NCBI RefSeq assembly: GCF_000758625.1 | Contig: NZ_CP009283.1 | Coordinates: forward strand, 4,103,501-4,167,500 | Direction: 5' to 3' | Source: Paenibacillus sp. FSL R7-0273 | GTDB taxonomy: Bacteria; Bacillota; Bacilli; Paenibacillales; Paenibacillaceae | DNA: 64,000 nt | In this document: piece after piece, positions 54,167 to 63,610 of the stretch | How the letters are laid out: the number at the start of each line of letters is the position of its first letter | Position numbering within the stretch: the first letter of the stretch is position 1 | Translations under genes and position numbers: made by a program | Notes under the pieces: generated by a model | What the model was told of the DNA's origin: nothing | The model's input: only the letters and a program-made list of their open reading frames with translations | Databases searched by the model: none

Positions 54167-55450
54167 TTACTGCACAACGAATGCTTCCAGCTTGTAGCCC
54201 CATTTGTCGTAATCCTCTTTGTTCAGGCGGACGCTGTACAGCACATCGTTCTCTTCATAATTGGTCTCCAGCACCTCTCCTACCCGGTACAGCAGGGAGG
54301 ACAGGTCCCCCCGGTCACCGGGAATGCGGAATACCAGTGTATCTCCGGCCAGCTCATCGGCAATCAAAGCGGTGACACGGGCCAGATCCTCAGCATTAAA
54401 TGCACTGATTTTCAGATACCCCTGGCCGGTCGGCAGCATCTCCAGCTGCTCCGGCTGGCAGAGATCACACTTGTTGAACAGGACCACCCGCGGCTTGCCG
54501 GCAGCTCCGAGCTCCTGAAGAATGGTGTCTACAACCTCCATCTGCTCCTCGCGCATCGGGGATGAGGCATCAACCACATGCAGCACAAGATTAGCCTCGT
54601 TCACTTCCTCCAGTGTCGCACGGAAGGAGGCGACCAGATCATGCGGCAGGTTCTGGATGAACCCGACGGTATCCGTCAGCACAACCTCTTTGCCCACCGG
54701 CAGCTGGAGCACACGTGAGGTAGGGTCCAGCGTTGCGAACAGTTGATTCTCAATATAGACATCGGCATCAGTCAGCTGCTTGAGCAGCGTCGATTTGCCG
54801 GCATTGGTGTAGCCTACCAGCGCAACCTGCACGGCTCCGCTTTTGCGACGGCGTTCACGGTGCAGCTCGCGCGTCTTGACCACCTCGTCAAGCTGACGCT
54901 TAAGCTCTGTAATCCGTCCGCGGATGTGCCGGCGGTCTGTCTCCAGCTTGCTCTCCCCCGGACCTCTGGTGCCGATACCGCCGCCGAGCCTGGACAAATT
55001 TTTACCGTGCCCGGACAGGCGGGGCAGCAGATAGGAATGCTGCGCCAGCTCCACCTGAATGATGCCCTCTCTGGTCTTGGCTCTGCCCGCAAAAATATCC
55101 AGAATCAGCTGTGTACGGTCGATAATTTTCATATCGAGGGCTTCCTCCAGGTTACGTACCTGGGCTCCCGACAGCTCCTGATCAAAGATTGCGGTATTGG
55201 CGCCAAGGCCGTCTGCCGCCATCCGCAGCTCCTCCACCTTCCCTTTGCCGATGAACCACTTCGAATCAGGGGTTTCCTTGTTCTGGCGGAGTACATCCAG
55301 CACTTCCACTCCGGCCGTTTCGGCCAGCTGAACCAGCTCCTGCAGGGAGAGCTCAGGATCAATGCCCGTGCGTTTGATTTTGTCTGTGACGAGACTGACG
55401 AGAATCGCCCGGTCCTGCACATCTGTCTGTGTATCATGGGTTAGTGACAT
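54167..55450 (-). CDS. hflX: GTPase HflX
   Basis: A 427-residue ribosome-associated GTPase. The N-terminal HflX domain contains LNGLG-type sequence and GPGESKLETDRRHIRGRI; the G domain has G1 GYTNAGKSTLLKQL, G3 LTDTVGFIQNLPHDLV and G4 FNKCD. HflX splits stalled 70S ribosomes under stress. ATG overlaps the spoVK stop codon (TAATG). Confidence 0.96.
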   Translation of the reverse strand: MSLTHDTQTDVQDRAILVSLVTDKIKRTGIDPELSLQELVQLAETAGVEVLDVLRQNKETPDSKWFIGKGKVEELRMAADGLGANTAIFDQELSGAQVRNLEEALDMKIIDRTQLILDIFAGRAKTREGIIQVELAQHSYLLPRLSGHGKNLSRLGGGIGTRGPGESKLETDRRHIRGRITELKRQLDEVVKTRELHRERRRKSGAVQVALVGYTNAGKSTLLKQLTDADVYIENQLFATLDPTSRVLQLPVGKEVVLTDTVGFIQNLPHDLVASFRATLEEVNEANLVLHVVDASSPMREEQMEVVDTILQELGAAGKPRVVLFNKCDLCQPEQLEMLPTGQGYLKISAFNAEDLARVTALIADELAGDTLVFRIPGDRGDLSSLLYRVGEVLETNYEENDVLYSVRLNKEDYDKWGYKLEAFVVQ

Positions 55451-56466
55451 TAATAGAATGCTCCTTCTTCTTTTACCTGTATCTTTTTATTGGTCTGGGC
55501 TATATTACTGTCTGCCCGTAAGCTCTCTTCAATAAACGTTATGTCCCTCGGCAGCAGCAGCATCAGATCCTGCCTGGACAATTTGGTTTGCCTACTCATC
55601 AGCCTGACTGCCTGCTGCCTGATCGATCTTTCTATTACGTTTCTGACAAACCGGGCATTGCTAAAGACCGTATCATCCAGCTTCTCGTCCAGAATGATCT
55701 CCTTGAGTCTGGCTATAGTCTCGGTGCTCAGCGTATAGTCCCTCTCCGCAGCCATTTTGGCGGCGATCAGAACCAGTTCATTGATGCTGTAGTCACTAAA
55801 CTCAATTTTTATCGGGAACCGGGACGGCAAGCCGGTATTGGCCTCCAGCAGCATATCCATCTCATCCGGATAGCCTGCCAAAATGATAATGAGGTCGTTA
55901 TGCTTATCCTCCATCATCTTCACCATGCAATCAATGGCTTCCTTGCCGAAATCCTTATCACCGCCGCGGGCCAGGCTGTATGCTTCGTCAATGAAGAGGA
56001 TACCGCCAATGGCTTTTTTGACCAGATCCCGGGTTTTCTGTGCAGTATGCCCGATATATTCACCGACCAGATCCGCGCGCTCCACTTCAATCAGATGCCC
56101 TTTGCTGAGCACACCCATCCGCTGGAACAGCTTGGCGACAATTCTCGCGACAGTGGTCTTGCCGGTCCCGGGATTGCCCTTGAACACCATATGGTACACA
56201 TGATGATTAACCTTAAGGCCCATTTCCTGTCTTACTTTCTCGATCTGTAAAAGAGCATAGATTTCATAAACCAGCTCCTTCACCTTCTCAAGCCCAATCA
56301 TATCGTCCAGTTCATGGAAAATCTCTTTAATGGAATCCGCATAACCCGGTGCCGGTGCAGCCGCGTGTTCGGTAACAGCCACGGTTGCTTTAGCACTTTC
56401 CTCATTGCTTTTGAAGGTAATATTCATTCTGGATTCATTAATTGTAATCTGTCTTGCATCATCCAA
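55450..56466 (-). CDS. spoVK: AAA ATPase SpoVK (CbbX-like)
   Basis: About 338 residues. The AAA module has Walker A FKGNPGTGKTTVARI, Walker B GGILFIDEAYSLARGG and the arginine-finger region LPSRFPIKIEF. Upstream is MIGLEKVKELVYEIYALL, as in SpoVK/CbbX. In Bacillus it is a mother-cell stage V sporulation protein; target proteins are not known. The start is uncertain: TTG at 56466 is well spaced from GAGGTG, GTG at 56475 overlaps that site. It is first in the spoVK-hflX-ynbB unit. Confidence 0.92.
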   Translation of the reverse strand: MDDARQITINESRMNITFKSNEESAKATVAVTEHAAAPAPGYADSIKEIFHELDDMIGLEKVKELVYEIYALLQIEKVRQEMGLKVNHHVYHMVFKGNPGTGKTTVARIVAKLFQRMGVLSKGHLIEVERADLVGEYIGHTAQKTRDLVKKAIGGILFIDEAYSLARGGDKDFGKEAIDCMVKMMEDKHNDLIIILAGYPDEMDMLLEANTGLPSRFPIKIEFSDYSINELVLIAAKMAAERDYTLSTETIARLKEIILDEKLDDTVFSNARFVRNVIERSIRQQAVRLMSRQTKLSRQDLMLLLPRDITFIEESLRADSNIAQTNKKIQVKEEGAFY

Positions 56467-56568
56467 TTCGATCACCTCTATCCGGGGCTGGCTTGCTCTA
56501 ACTCAAGTCTATTCCGGATAATGGGACGTTATTAGCAGATTCGGGAACTTTATCCTTACCCTGGAGGG

Positions 56569-57225
56569 TTACATAAACAGCTGCTGGATTTTCCACTTGG
56601 TATAAGCCAGAATCTCCCGTGATTTGTATTTGAGCATGGACATCGTCTGCGACTCTGTTACACCCAGCTGCGGAGAAGTGTAGCCGAATTCAGCTGCCAT
56701 CTCTATCGCCCGCTGCCCGTGGAAGGTATGGGTGATAATCACAGCGGTTGTCATGCCTTCGCGCTGCATGATCTCCCGGCTGAACTTCAGATTCTCATAG
56801 GTGCTGGTAGATTCATTTTCCATCAGGATAACTTCCTCCGGTACGCCCTGCTCCACCAGATAATTGCGCATCCCCTGGCCTTCCGTGTACTGATAATCCG
56901 GATTGTCGAGACCGCCGGACACAATGAAACGGCTGAACTTCCCTTCCTTATACAGCTTCAGCCCGTAATCCAGGCGCTCCTTGAGGCCGGGGCTGGGCTT
57001 GTCCCCCCACATGGACATGCCGAGAATGACCCCAGCATCAGCAGGCACCATCGGCGAAGCCGTCGCTGCACTATTCACACGATTAAACACGATTGCGCAC
57101 CAAAGCAACCCGGCCGCCGCCAGAGTAACACAGGCGATCAGCAGATTGCGTTTGAGGCGGGACCGTCTTTTCCGCGATACTTTGCGGATTGGTGACGAGC
57201 CCTTTTGATAAGCATACCATTCCAT
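56569..57225 (-). CDS. DUF218/YdcF-family membrane-anchored protein
   Basis: A 218-residue protein: basic N-terminus, one membrane helix (LLIACVTLAAAGLLWCAIVF), and an extracytoplasmic DUF218 domain (ADAGVILGMSMWGDKPSPGLKERLDYGLKLY, FIVSGGLDNPDYQYTEGQGMRNYL, MENESTSTYENLKFS, VIITHTFHGQRAIEMA). Members such as SanA and YdcF affect envelope permeability or bind SAM; the reaction is unknown. It lies 3 nt after the DUF402 gene, likely an operon. GGAGGAAATAGAA precedes the ATG. Confidence 0.9.
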   Translation of the reverse strand: MEWYAYQKGSSPIRKVSRKRRSRLKRNLLIACVTLAAAGLLWCAIVFNRVNSAATASPMVPADAGVILGMSMWGDKPSPGLKERLDYGLKLYKEGKFSRFIVSGGLDNPDYQYTEGQGMRNYLVEQGVPEEVILMENESTSTYENLKFSREIMQREGMTTAVIITHTFHGQRAIEMAAEFGYTSPQLGVTESQTMSMLKYKSREILAYTKWKIQQLFM

Positions 57226-57227
57226 TT

Positions 57228-57782
57228 CTATTTCCTCCTGAATTCTCCGTGATGAAACAATTCGGCACGATGCTTCAGAGAAAGGGAAAAATAAGGAAAG
57301 GCGTGTGCGTCTATGCTGCGCAGGATCCCTTTGGCTGTTGTCCAGGCCAGCTTATAATCACTGTCTGTAATATCATTGCGTTCCCGCGCCTCCTCAAGCT
57401 CATCCTCATCCAGCAAAAACACTTCCCCGTTCCACAGCACCACCACATCCAGATACAAGTCATCAAACCAGGGAACCCCCTGATCGGTAACACCCTGGAC
57501 CTTGCAGGTGTCTATATACCATTGTACGATATTTTGCCGCTCGTCAAACATGGCTGTAACAATATAATGACTGTCCTTGGGGAAATATTGCAGCCAGGAG
57601 TATCCCTTGTCCGCGATACGGTATGTATGCCTGCCATAGCTCTTCCAGAGCGGTTCCTTCAGCCCGTAGATCGTATAAAGTGTAATATAACCGCTGAATT
57701 CCCGGGTCTCCACATAGCGGCAGGCAAAATGGCGGCGCGTAATCCGGCGCCAGTTGGCCCGGTCTCCGAATTTACGTTTCAT
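57228..57782 (-). CDS. DUF402 family protein (NtdP-like)
   Basis: About 184 residues. The DUF402 beta-barrel pattern is visible: GYSWLQYFPKDSHYIVTAMFDERQNIVQWYIDTC, then WFDDLYLDVVVLWNGEVFLLDEDELEEA. The family includes nucleoside tri/diphosphatases and RNase-E-G-type RNA-binding domains. The start at MKRKFGDR follows GAGAGGGTCATTCAT; the longer frame adds 25 residues without support. Substrate is not determinable. Confidence 0.85.
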   Translation of the reverse strand: MKRKFGDRANWRRITRRHFACRYVETREFSGYITLYTIYGLKEPLWKSYGRHTYRIADKGYSWLQYFPKDSHYIVTAMFDERQNIVQWYIDTCKVQGVTDQGVPWFDDLYLDVVVLWNGEVFLLDEDELEEARERNDITDSDYKLAWTTAKGILRSIDAHAFPYFSLSLKHRAELFHHGEFRRK

Positions 57783-57890
57783 ATGAATGACCCTCTCGAA
57801 TAATGGTGTATCCAGCTTAACATATTTAGCAGACACACTCAAAACAAGACTTTCCATAATACGACAGAGCTTATAAATTCCCAGATTGTA

Positions 57891-57938
57891 AAAAAGACAG
57901 GCAGGCCTCCCTCCTGTAGGAAAGAAACCCGCCTGCCA
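57891..57938 (-). terminator. Terminator of the class A PBP gene
   Basis: Minus-strand hairpin GGCAGGCGGG / AGGCCTGCC followed by TTTTTT. Confidence 0.75.
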
Positions 57939-57974
57939 TATTACTGCTGTGCTCAGACAATGCTCTGCAGCAAG

Positions 57975-60629
57975 CTATTGTGCACTGCCGTCCTCTTCTG
58001 TTATGCCAGCAGCAGGATCGGCTGCATCTGCCGCCCCGTTATCCGGTCCGGTATTGCCGCCGCCCGGCAGCGCTTCAGGCGGAGAGGTCGGCGCAGGTGT
58101 GGCCGGAGGAGGTGTAGGCAAGGCCTCCGGCGTATTTACCGGTACTCCGCCGCCGTTACCGTTACCGTTACCGTTGCCATTTCCATTGCCGTTCCCGTTG
58201 TTACCATTACCGCCACCGTTGCCGTTATTTCCATTACCGTTATTACCGCCGTTACCATTATTACCGCCGTTGCTGCCATCTTCACCGTTGCCGTTCCCGT
58301 TATTGCCGCTGCCGGGATCGTCAGTCGGCTGATTCGGATCCAGTGTCGGTTCAGGCTCCATAGTCGGCATCTCGTCCTGTACGGACACAGTGACCGGCCC
58401 GGAAGGCTCACTTTCCTGATCCAGCTCCGGATAATAGGCAGTCACATAGTATTCGTAGGTCAAGCCCGGCATCGCGCTGATATCTCCGACATTGGCAGAC
58501 ATCGTATTCAGGAGCGCCGTAAATTCGCCCTCAGAGCTCTCACGCCGGTAGATCCGGTATTCCACACCGTCAACCTGCACTGGTGCCCAGCTCAGATTAA
58601 CCGTCATAGTGGACGGATCATAAGCAGCTGACAGACCGTTTACCGTCTGTACCGCCTCCGGTGTTGCCGTCGGCTCCGGTTCATTAGAGCCGGACGGCGA
58701 CGGGAAGGATTTGGCCGGAACCCCTTCGAGCGCCTCTTCCATCACCTTGCCCCAGAATGCCGCCGCCAGCGGGCTGCTGTTCTTCAGCAGATGTGTTTTG
58801 CTCGGCTTGTCATACCCCATCCAGACCGCTGCAGTCCATTCCGGAGTATAGCCGACGAACCAGACGTCACGGTTCGAGCTGATTCCGGAGTAACCGCTCT
58901 GCGTAGTACCGGTCTTGCCCGCTACAGGACGGCTGATCTTCGCTTTTTTACCGGTACCGTCTGTCACAACCTCCTGCATCATCTCGGTCATCTGATAAGC
59001 GGTCTCCTCGCTCATCACCCGCTCAGGATTCGTGTTGGCACGGTACACTGTATCGCCGTCACTGTTCTCGATCGACTTGATGGAGTAAGCCTCGCGCAGC
59101 TCACCGCCGTTAGCAAAGGCGCTGTAAGCCTGGGCCATCTCCAGTGTATTGGTGCCTTGCGATACCCCGCCCAGCGCCAGCGCCAGGTTCTTGTCATCAT
59201 CGCTGAGATTAATGCCGAGCTTCTTGGCAAACTGGAAGCCGGTATTTACACCGATCTCATTCAGCAGCCAGACTGCCGGAATATTCTCGGACTTCGTAAT
59301 CGCTGTACTCATGCTGATGGTTGAAGAGTAGCCGTGCAGGTTGTTCGGACAATAGCTGCCGAAGCACTGCTTCTCATTGCTCAGCATCGAGGAGCTTGTG
59401 AATTTGCCGGATTCCAGAGCCGGCGCATAAGCCACGATCGGCTTGATGGACGAGCCCGGGGAACGGCGGCTGTCGTTCACACGGCTGAAGCCTTTTTTCT
59501 CATAATTGCGTCCGCCCATCAGGGCCACAATACTGCCGTTCTCCTGGTTGATGATCGTCATCGAGCCCTGGACAAGCTCATCATCAACGCTTTTCTCAAA
59601 GTTATCGCTGTCGGCAAAGGCATCCTCCACCGTCTGCTGGGCATGCTTATCCATGGTGGTGTAGATTTTGTAGCCACCGATGTTCAAATCGTCCTCTGTC
59701 AGACTGAACCGTTCTTCAGCCTCATCGATCGCAAAATCAATGAAAGCCTGATAGCGCTGCTTGCTTTCCGGCGGCTTATAGTTATAATCCACCGCCTTGG
59801 CCTCATCCATCTCTGCCTTGGTGATGTAATTCTGATCATACATAAGCTGCAGCACTACTGCGCGCCGCTCTTTGGAGAGCTCGGGATTACGCAGCGGGTT
59901 GTAACGGGAAGGCCCCTTCGGCATTGCAGCCAGTGTAGCCATCTCCCACAGATCCAGATCAGCCAAATCCCTCTTCCCGAAATAGCGGATGGAAGCGGCC
60001 TTGATGCCGTAAATCGTTCCGCCGAACGGAATACGGTTAAGATACATCGTAATGATATCCTCTTTACTCTTGGTATTCTCCAACGCAACCGCAATGGATA
60101 CCTCGGTCGCCTTACGGAAGAACGTCTTGTCCCGCGTCAGAAAAATATTTTTGGCCAGCTGCTGGGTGATGGTGCTTCCGCCCTCCACCATGCTGCGTGC
60201 CGCAATATCCTTCACCGCTGCGCGGCCGATTGACCAGAAGTCGACGCCCTTGTGTTCGAAGAAGCGTTTATCCTCCGTGGCTACGAACGCGTTGATCAAT
60301 TGTGCGGGAAGATCTTCGTATTCTACCGGATCGCTTTTTTCCAGTGACAGCTCGGCGATCAGATTGGCATTCCGGTCAAAAATCTGCGTCGGCGGATTGA
60401 CCGTCAGCTTATCCTGGTTCGCGGTCAGCAGCTTCTGGCCGTTCAGCATGATGAACATGTAGCCGCCAAGCGCACAAAAAATCGCCAGCGCCATCGCAAA
60501 AAACAGGCTCCACAGCACACGCTTCTTGGTCAAAAACTTTTTCTTTTTCTTCTTGGGCTTCCCTTTGCCATTGGCAGGGCTCTGCTGTCTGTGTCTATTG
60601 TTCGTCCTGGATATTTCGTCTCTGGACAT
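57975..60629 (-). CDS. ponA: Class A penicillin-binding protein 1A
   Basis: An 884-residue bifunctional peptidoglycan synthase. A Lys-rich cytoplasmic tail precedes the TM helix (LWSLFFAMALAIFCALGGYMFIML). The glycosyltransferase domain shows TEDKRFFEHKGVDFWSI and GGSTITQQLAKN; the transpeptidase domain has SPGSSIKP (SxxK), SEN (SxN) and AGKTGTTQ (KTGT). A fibronectin type III module follows (about residues 665-755), then a Pro/Glu/Thr stretch and about 60 residues of Gly and Asn repeats, ending in an acidic tail. The gene is preceded by GGAGGCAGT. Confidence 0.95.
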   Translation of the reverse strand: MSRDEISRTNNRHRQQSPANGKGKPKKKKKKFLTKKRVLWSLFFAMALAIFCALGGYMFIMLNGQKLLTANQDKLTVNPPTQIFDRNANLIAELSLEKSDPVEYEDLPAQLINAFVATEDKRFFEHKGVDFWSIGRAAVKDIAARSMVEGGSTITQQLAKNIFLTRDKTFFRKATEVSIAVALENTKSKEDIITMYLNRIPFGGTIYGIKAASIRYFGKRDLADLDLWEMATLAAMPKGPSRYNPLRNPELSKERRAVVLQLMYDQNYITKAEMDEAKAVDYNYKPPESKQRYQAFIDFAIDEAEERFSLTEDDLNIGGYKIYTTMDKHAQQTVEDAFADSDNFEKSVDDELVQGSMTIINQENGSIVALMGGRNYEKKGFSRVNDSRRSPGSSIKPIVAYAPALESGKFTSSSMLSNEKQCFGSYCPNNLHGYSSTISMSTAITKSENIPAVWLLNEIGVNTGFQFAKKLGINLSDDDKNLALALGGVSQGTNTLEMAQAYSAFANGGELREAYSIKSIENSDGDTVYRANTNPERVMSEETAYQMTEMMQEVVTDGTGKKAKISRPVAGKTGTTQSGYSGISSNRDVWFVGYTPEWTAAVWMGYDKPSKTHLLKNSSPLAAAFWGKVMEEALEGVPAKSFPSPSGSNEPEPTATPEAVQTVNGLSAAYDPSTMTVNLSWAPVQVDGVEYRIYRRESSEGEFTALLNTMSANVGDISAMPGLTYEYYVTAYYPELDQESEPSGPVTVSVQDEMPTMEPEPTLDPNQPTDDPGSGNNGNGNGEDGSNGGNNGNGGNNGNGNNGNGGGNGNNGNGNGNGNGNGNGNGGGVPVNTPEALPTPPPATPAPTSPPEALPGGGNTGPDNGAADAADPAAGITEEDGSAQ

Positions 60630-60767
60630 ACTGCCTCCTGACTCCCTTTCGGAAATATCTTCATATTTGTCTGCACGAATGAAAAGAACAACCTTCGCAG
60701 GTTGCTCTCGCGCACTCTATTCAAACGGTTTATAAACAAAAAAGTTTCGCTTTAAGGCTGTAAAATG

Positions 60768-61007
60768 TTACTCGTCGCTTCCGTTGTCCTGCATAAGCGA
60801 GACACTGCGCTGCGGCGTGAAGGTCGAGATCGCATGCTTGTACACCATCTGCTGACGCCCGTCACTGTCAATCACAATGGTGAAATTATCAAATGCCTTG
60901 ATAATTCCGCGGATCTGAAAGCCGTTGGTTAAATATACTGTAGCAGGGATATTCTCTTTACGCAGCTGGTTCAAGAACGTATCTTGGATGTTAATGGACT
61001 TGTTCAT
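60768..61007 (-). CDS. hfq: RNA chaperone Hfq
   Basis: A 79-residue Sm-like protein: [34 protein letters not shown] (Sm1) and the YKHAISTF motif (Sm2), which forms the U-rich RNA pocket. It is of typical length for Firmicutes. The start follows GGGGGTACGTCAT. The order mutL-methyltransferase-miaA-ymaF-hfq agrees with Bacillales. Confidence 0.97.
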   Translation of the reverse strand: MNKSINIQDTFLNQLRKENIPATVYLTNGFQIRGIIKAFDNFTIVIDSDGRQQMVYKHAISTFTPQRSVSLMQDNGSDE

Positions 61008-61280
61008 ATGACGTACCCCCAATGGTTCAATTAGATTGTTCAGAAGTATATTCAACACCTGAGAGAAACTTTCCTGCTATTATACCACGTAATTTGCGGT
61101 TACAGCAATTCGCGAAATAGAGCGGAGTTAAGGTATATAACATGAGCGTTGATACAGCCGGGGCGGCTTCCGGCAGCATGCAGCGTCCGTTCTCTCTAAA
61201 ATACATGTTAAATCTTCCGCCCCCTTCCCGTCAATTCCCTGTACTCCGGTTAGTGCTGAAGGCCCTCCCAATCTTCTACC

Positions 61281-61640
61281 TCAAATCAGCGGGGCTTGAA
61301 TCAGCGTTGCAAAATTAAAGCCATGGACATGGCCGCCTGCTTCAGAGGTCTCCCCGCTCACAAAATGGACATGCTTGCCGTCGCCGACGGGAATAGCCGG
61401 TCCGGTGCGGATTTTTCTCAGGGTGTGGAAGTGTCCGGCGTAATCGGTTTTGCTGAAGTCAATCTCATGGATATGACTGCTTCCAATCCATATAGACTGG
61501 CCTGTAAATCCTGCAAAACGGTGATTGTGCCGGTCCTCCCCCTCCTCAGCCAGCTTGGTGCTGCCGGCAAATTCATGGACATGCCTCTGCGCATGTCTTG
61601 GATGGCCTGTGTTCTGTTTATGTGTGCGCCTGTTCTGCAT
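61281..61640 (-). CDS. ymaF: YmaF-family histidine-rich protein
   Basis: A 119-residue protein with periodic HxH motifs (QRHVHEFAGST, EDRHNHRFAG, SSHIHEIDF, GHFHTLR, KHVHFVSGET, GGHVHGFNFATLI). This matches YmaF of Bacillus, whose gene lies near miaA and hfq. The regular His pairs suggest metal binding or a beta-helical repeat; function is unknown. GGAGGCGGACAGAGG precedes ATG. Confidence 0.85.
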   Translation of the reverse strand: MQNRRTHKQNTGHPRHAQRHVHEFAGSTKLAEEGEDRHNHRFAGFTGQSIWIGSSHIHEIDFSKTDYAGHFHTLRKIRTGPAIPVGDGKHVHFVSGETSEAGGHVHGFNFATLIQAPLI

Positions 61641-61764
61641 CCTCTGTCCGCCTCCTGCCGATTATAAATTCACTAGCATCCTATTAACAAATTCAGCTAG
61701 AAGTGCTAGGCCGACCCCGGCAAAAAAGGAAGAATATTAGCAGAGTGTGAATGCTCCAATGTAT

Positions 61765-61810
61765 AAAAAAGAGGCCCCGGAGCATGTGTGCACACACTTC
61801 CAGGACCCTC
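61765..61810 (-). terminator. Terminator of miaA
   Basis: Minus-strand long hairpin with an inner GTGTG-CACAC helix and outer AGGGTCCTGGA / TCCGGGGCCTCT arms, followed by TTTTTT. Confidence 0.85.
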
Positions 61811-61852
61811 ACATGCTGCATAAAATATCAGAAGCAGGCAATGACGTTCAGC

Positions 61853-62803
61853 TTATCTGTCAAGCTTGCGGGAGATAATCTCACGCACCTTAGCCAGATT
61901 GCCGGCATAATTCTGCTCGTTGAAATCCTCGATCCACTGTATCTCCTTCATATGGCGGAACCAGGACAGCTGGCGCTTGGCGAACCGGCGGGTGTCACGC
62001 TTAAGCAGGGTCACGGCTTCCTCATAGGTAAGCTCCCCCTCCAGATAAGCGGCGATTTCTTTGTAGCCAAGCCCCTGCATGGCTACCATGCTGCGGTGAT
62101 AGCCCTTATCCAGCAGCCCCTGCACCTCAGTAATCAGCCCCTGATCCAGCATCTGGTCAATCCGTTCCTCAATCCGCCCGTAAAGGATCTTCCGGTCCAT
62201 CGTAAGGCCGATCAGGCACAGCTCGTAAGGCGATTCTTTGGTCTGCTCCGCTTTGGAGGCGGACAGGGTCGTATTGGTCTGGTGATGAATTTCCAGCGCC
62301 CGGATAATCCGGCGGCGGTCATTCGGGTGCAGCCGCTCAGCGCTGGCCGGGTCCACCGCAGCAAGCCGGGCATGCAGCGCCTCAGCGCCGTGCGCTTCCG
62401 CATAGGCATCCTGTTCAGCGCGGAAGGCCTCGTCCGCAACCGCTTCGGAGAAGCGGAAGCCGTAGCACAGTGATTCAATATACAGCCCTGTTCCGCCTAC
62501 GATAAAGGGCAGTCTGCCCCGTCCGCTGATCTCGGTGATCAGCCGCTTGCCCTGCTCCTGAAATTCTGCTGCAGAGTAGGCTTCCTCGGGATCATGGATA
62601 TCTATCAGATGATGGGGGATGCCCTTCATCTCTGCCTTGCTGATCTTTGCGGTACCGATATCCATGCCCCGGTAGACCTGCATGGAGTCACCGGAGATGA
62701 TCTCGGCATTATAGGCTTCGGCCAGCTCAAGGCTCAGCCGGGTTTTGCCGGCGGCCGTCGGGCCCAGCAGCACCAGCACCTTCGGTTTCGTCTCAGTTGT
62801 CAA
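61853..62803 (-). CDS. miaA: tRNA dimethylallyltransferase
   Basis: A 316-residue enzyme that adds dimethylallyl to A37 of tRNAs reading UNN codons. The P-loop is LLGPTAAGKTRLSLELA, then SGDSMQVYRGMDIGTAK and HLIDIHDPEEAYSAAEF; FIVGGTGLYIESL and NDRRRIIRALEI follow. The start is TTG, overlapping the 3' end of the upstream methyltransferase gene by 11 nt, which implies coupled translation. Confidence 0.97.
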   Translation of the reverse strand: MTTETKPKVLVLLGPTAAGKTRLSLELAEAYNAEIISGDSMQVYRGMDIGTAKISKAEMKGIPHHLIDIHDPEEAYSAAEFQEQGKRLITEISGRGRLPFIVGGTGLYIESLCYGFRFSEAVADEAFRAEQDAYAEAHGAEALHARLAAVDPASAERLHPNDRRRIIRALEIHHQTNTTLSASKAEQTKESPYELCLIGLTMDRKILYGRIEERIDQMLDQGLITEVQGLLDKGYHRSMVAMQGLGYKEIAAYLEGELTYEEAVTLLKRDTRRFAKRQLSWFRHMKEIQWIEDFNEQNYAGNLAKVREIISRKLDR

Positions 62804-63572
62804 TGTAAATCACCCCGTACGATATTTTGGCGCTTCCGCGCAGCAGCTCCGTGAAGCCCAGCCGGGCAAATTCACCGCTCAGCGCCTTTTCCTTGAGCAG
62901 GACGGTTTTGCGGGCTACACGCAGCGCCTCCGTAACCGTCTCCTCTGAAAGAGCCGCTGTGTTGGCGAACTGGCGCAGCGGAGAAATCGCCGAGGAATCC
63001 ATCAGCGGAACCCGGAACATCGGGTCAAAATAGACGATGTCCACGCTCTTGTCCGGCAATGCGCGCAGATAGTCCAGATGCTCGCCATGGACTACCCGGA
63101 TGCGGCGCAGCGCTTCGTTAACCTTAACCTGGCCTGAGGTATAGTGCTTCATGCCTTCCGAGAGCAGCGCATACAGCGGGAGTGAGCTCTCAAGCGCAGT
63201 GACAGTCGAGCCCTCTCCTCCAAGCACGGCGAACAGGAGCGAGTCGCTGCCGAGTCCGGCCGTACAGTCCAGCACGCTGTCGCCGGGCTCCATCCGCGCT
63301 GCCTCCAGCATTGCATCCGGCTCCCCCTTCATAATCCGCTTGGCACGGACAAAGCCCATGCTCGGATGAAATTCCATCGGGGGTGTACCTGGCGTAATCA
63401 GCCGGACCGCCTCCTGGAGAATGACCAGAATCTCCTCGTCTCCGTAGCGCTCAACCAGCCGCCTTACAGATAATTTACCCCGGGGTACAAATTGGGTTCC
63501 GGTATGCTCCGCCAGCGCCTTGGCCCGCTGAACGATTTCCGGTATCGGGTCAAAGCCCGTCGTTATAATCAT
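62793..63572 (-). CDS. Class I SAM-dependent methyltransferase, RsmJ-like
   Basis: A 259-residue methyltransferase with SAM motif I VLDCTAGLGSDSLLFA, acidic TALESS, and the catalytic DPMF motif in VDIVYFDPMFRVPL, typical for N2-guanine rRNA methyltransferases related to RsmJ. An N-terminal extension of about 80 residues contains FHPSMGFVRAKRIMKG. The exact rRNA target is not proven. It is between mutL and miaA, a conserved position in Bacillales. The start at MIITTGFD follows GGAGGCAAC. Confidence 0.85.
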   Translation of the reverse strand: MIITTGFDPIPEIVQRAKALAEHTGTQFVPRGKLSVRRLVERYGDEEILVILQEAVRLITPGTPPMEFHPSMGFVRAKRIMKGEPDAMLEAARMEPGDSVLDCTAGLGSDSLLFAVLGGEGSTVTALESSLPLYALLSEGMKHYTSGQVKVNEALRRIRVVHGEHLDYLRALPDKSVDIVYFDPMFRVPLMDSSAISPLRQFANTAALSEETVTEALRVARKTVLLKEKALSGEFARLGFTELLRGSAKISYGVIYIDN

Positions 63573-63610
63573 GTTGCCTCCATTTCCGGTACTCACTTCA
63601 TTCTTGATTC

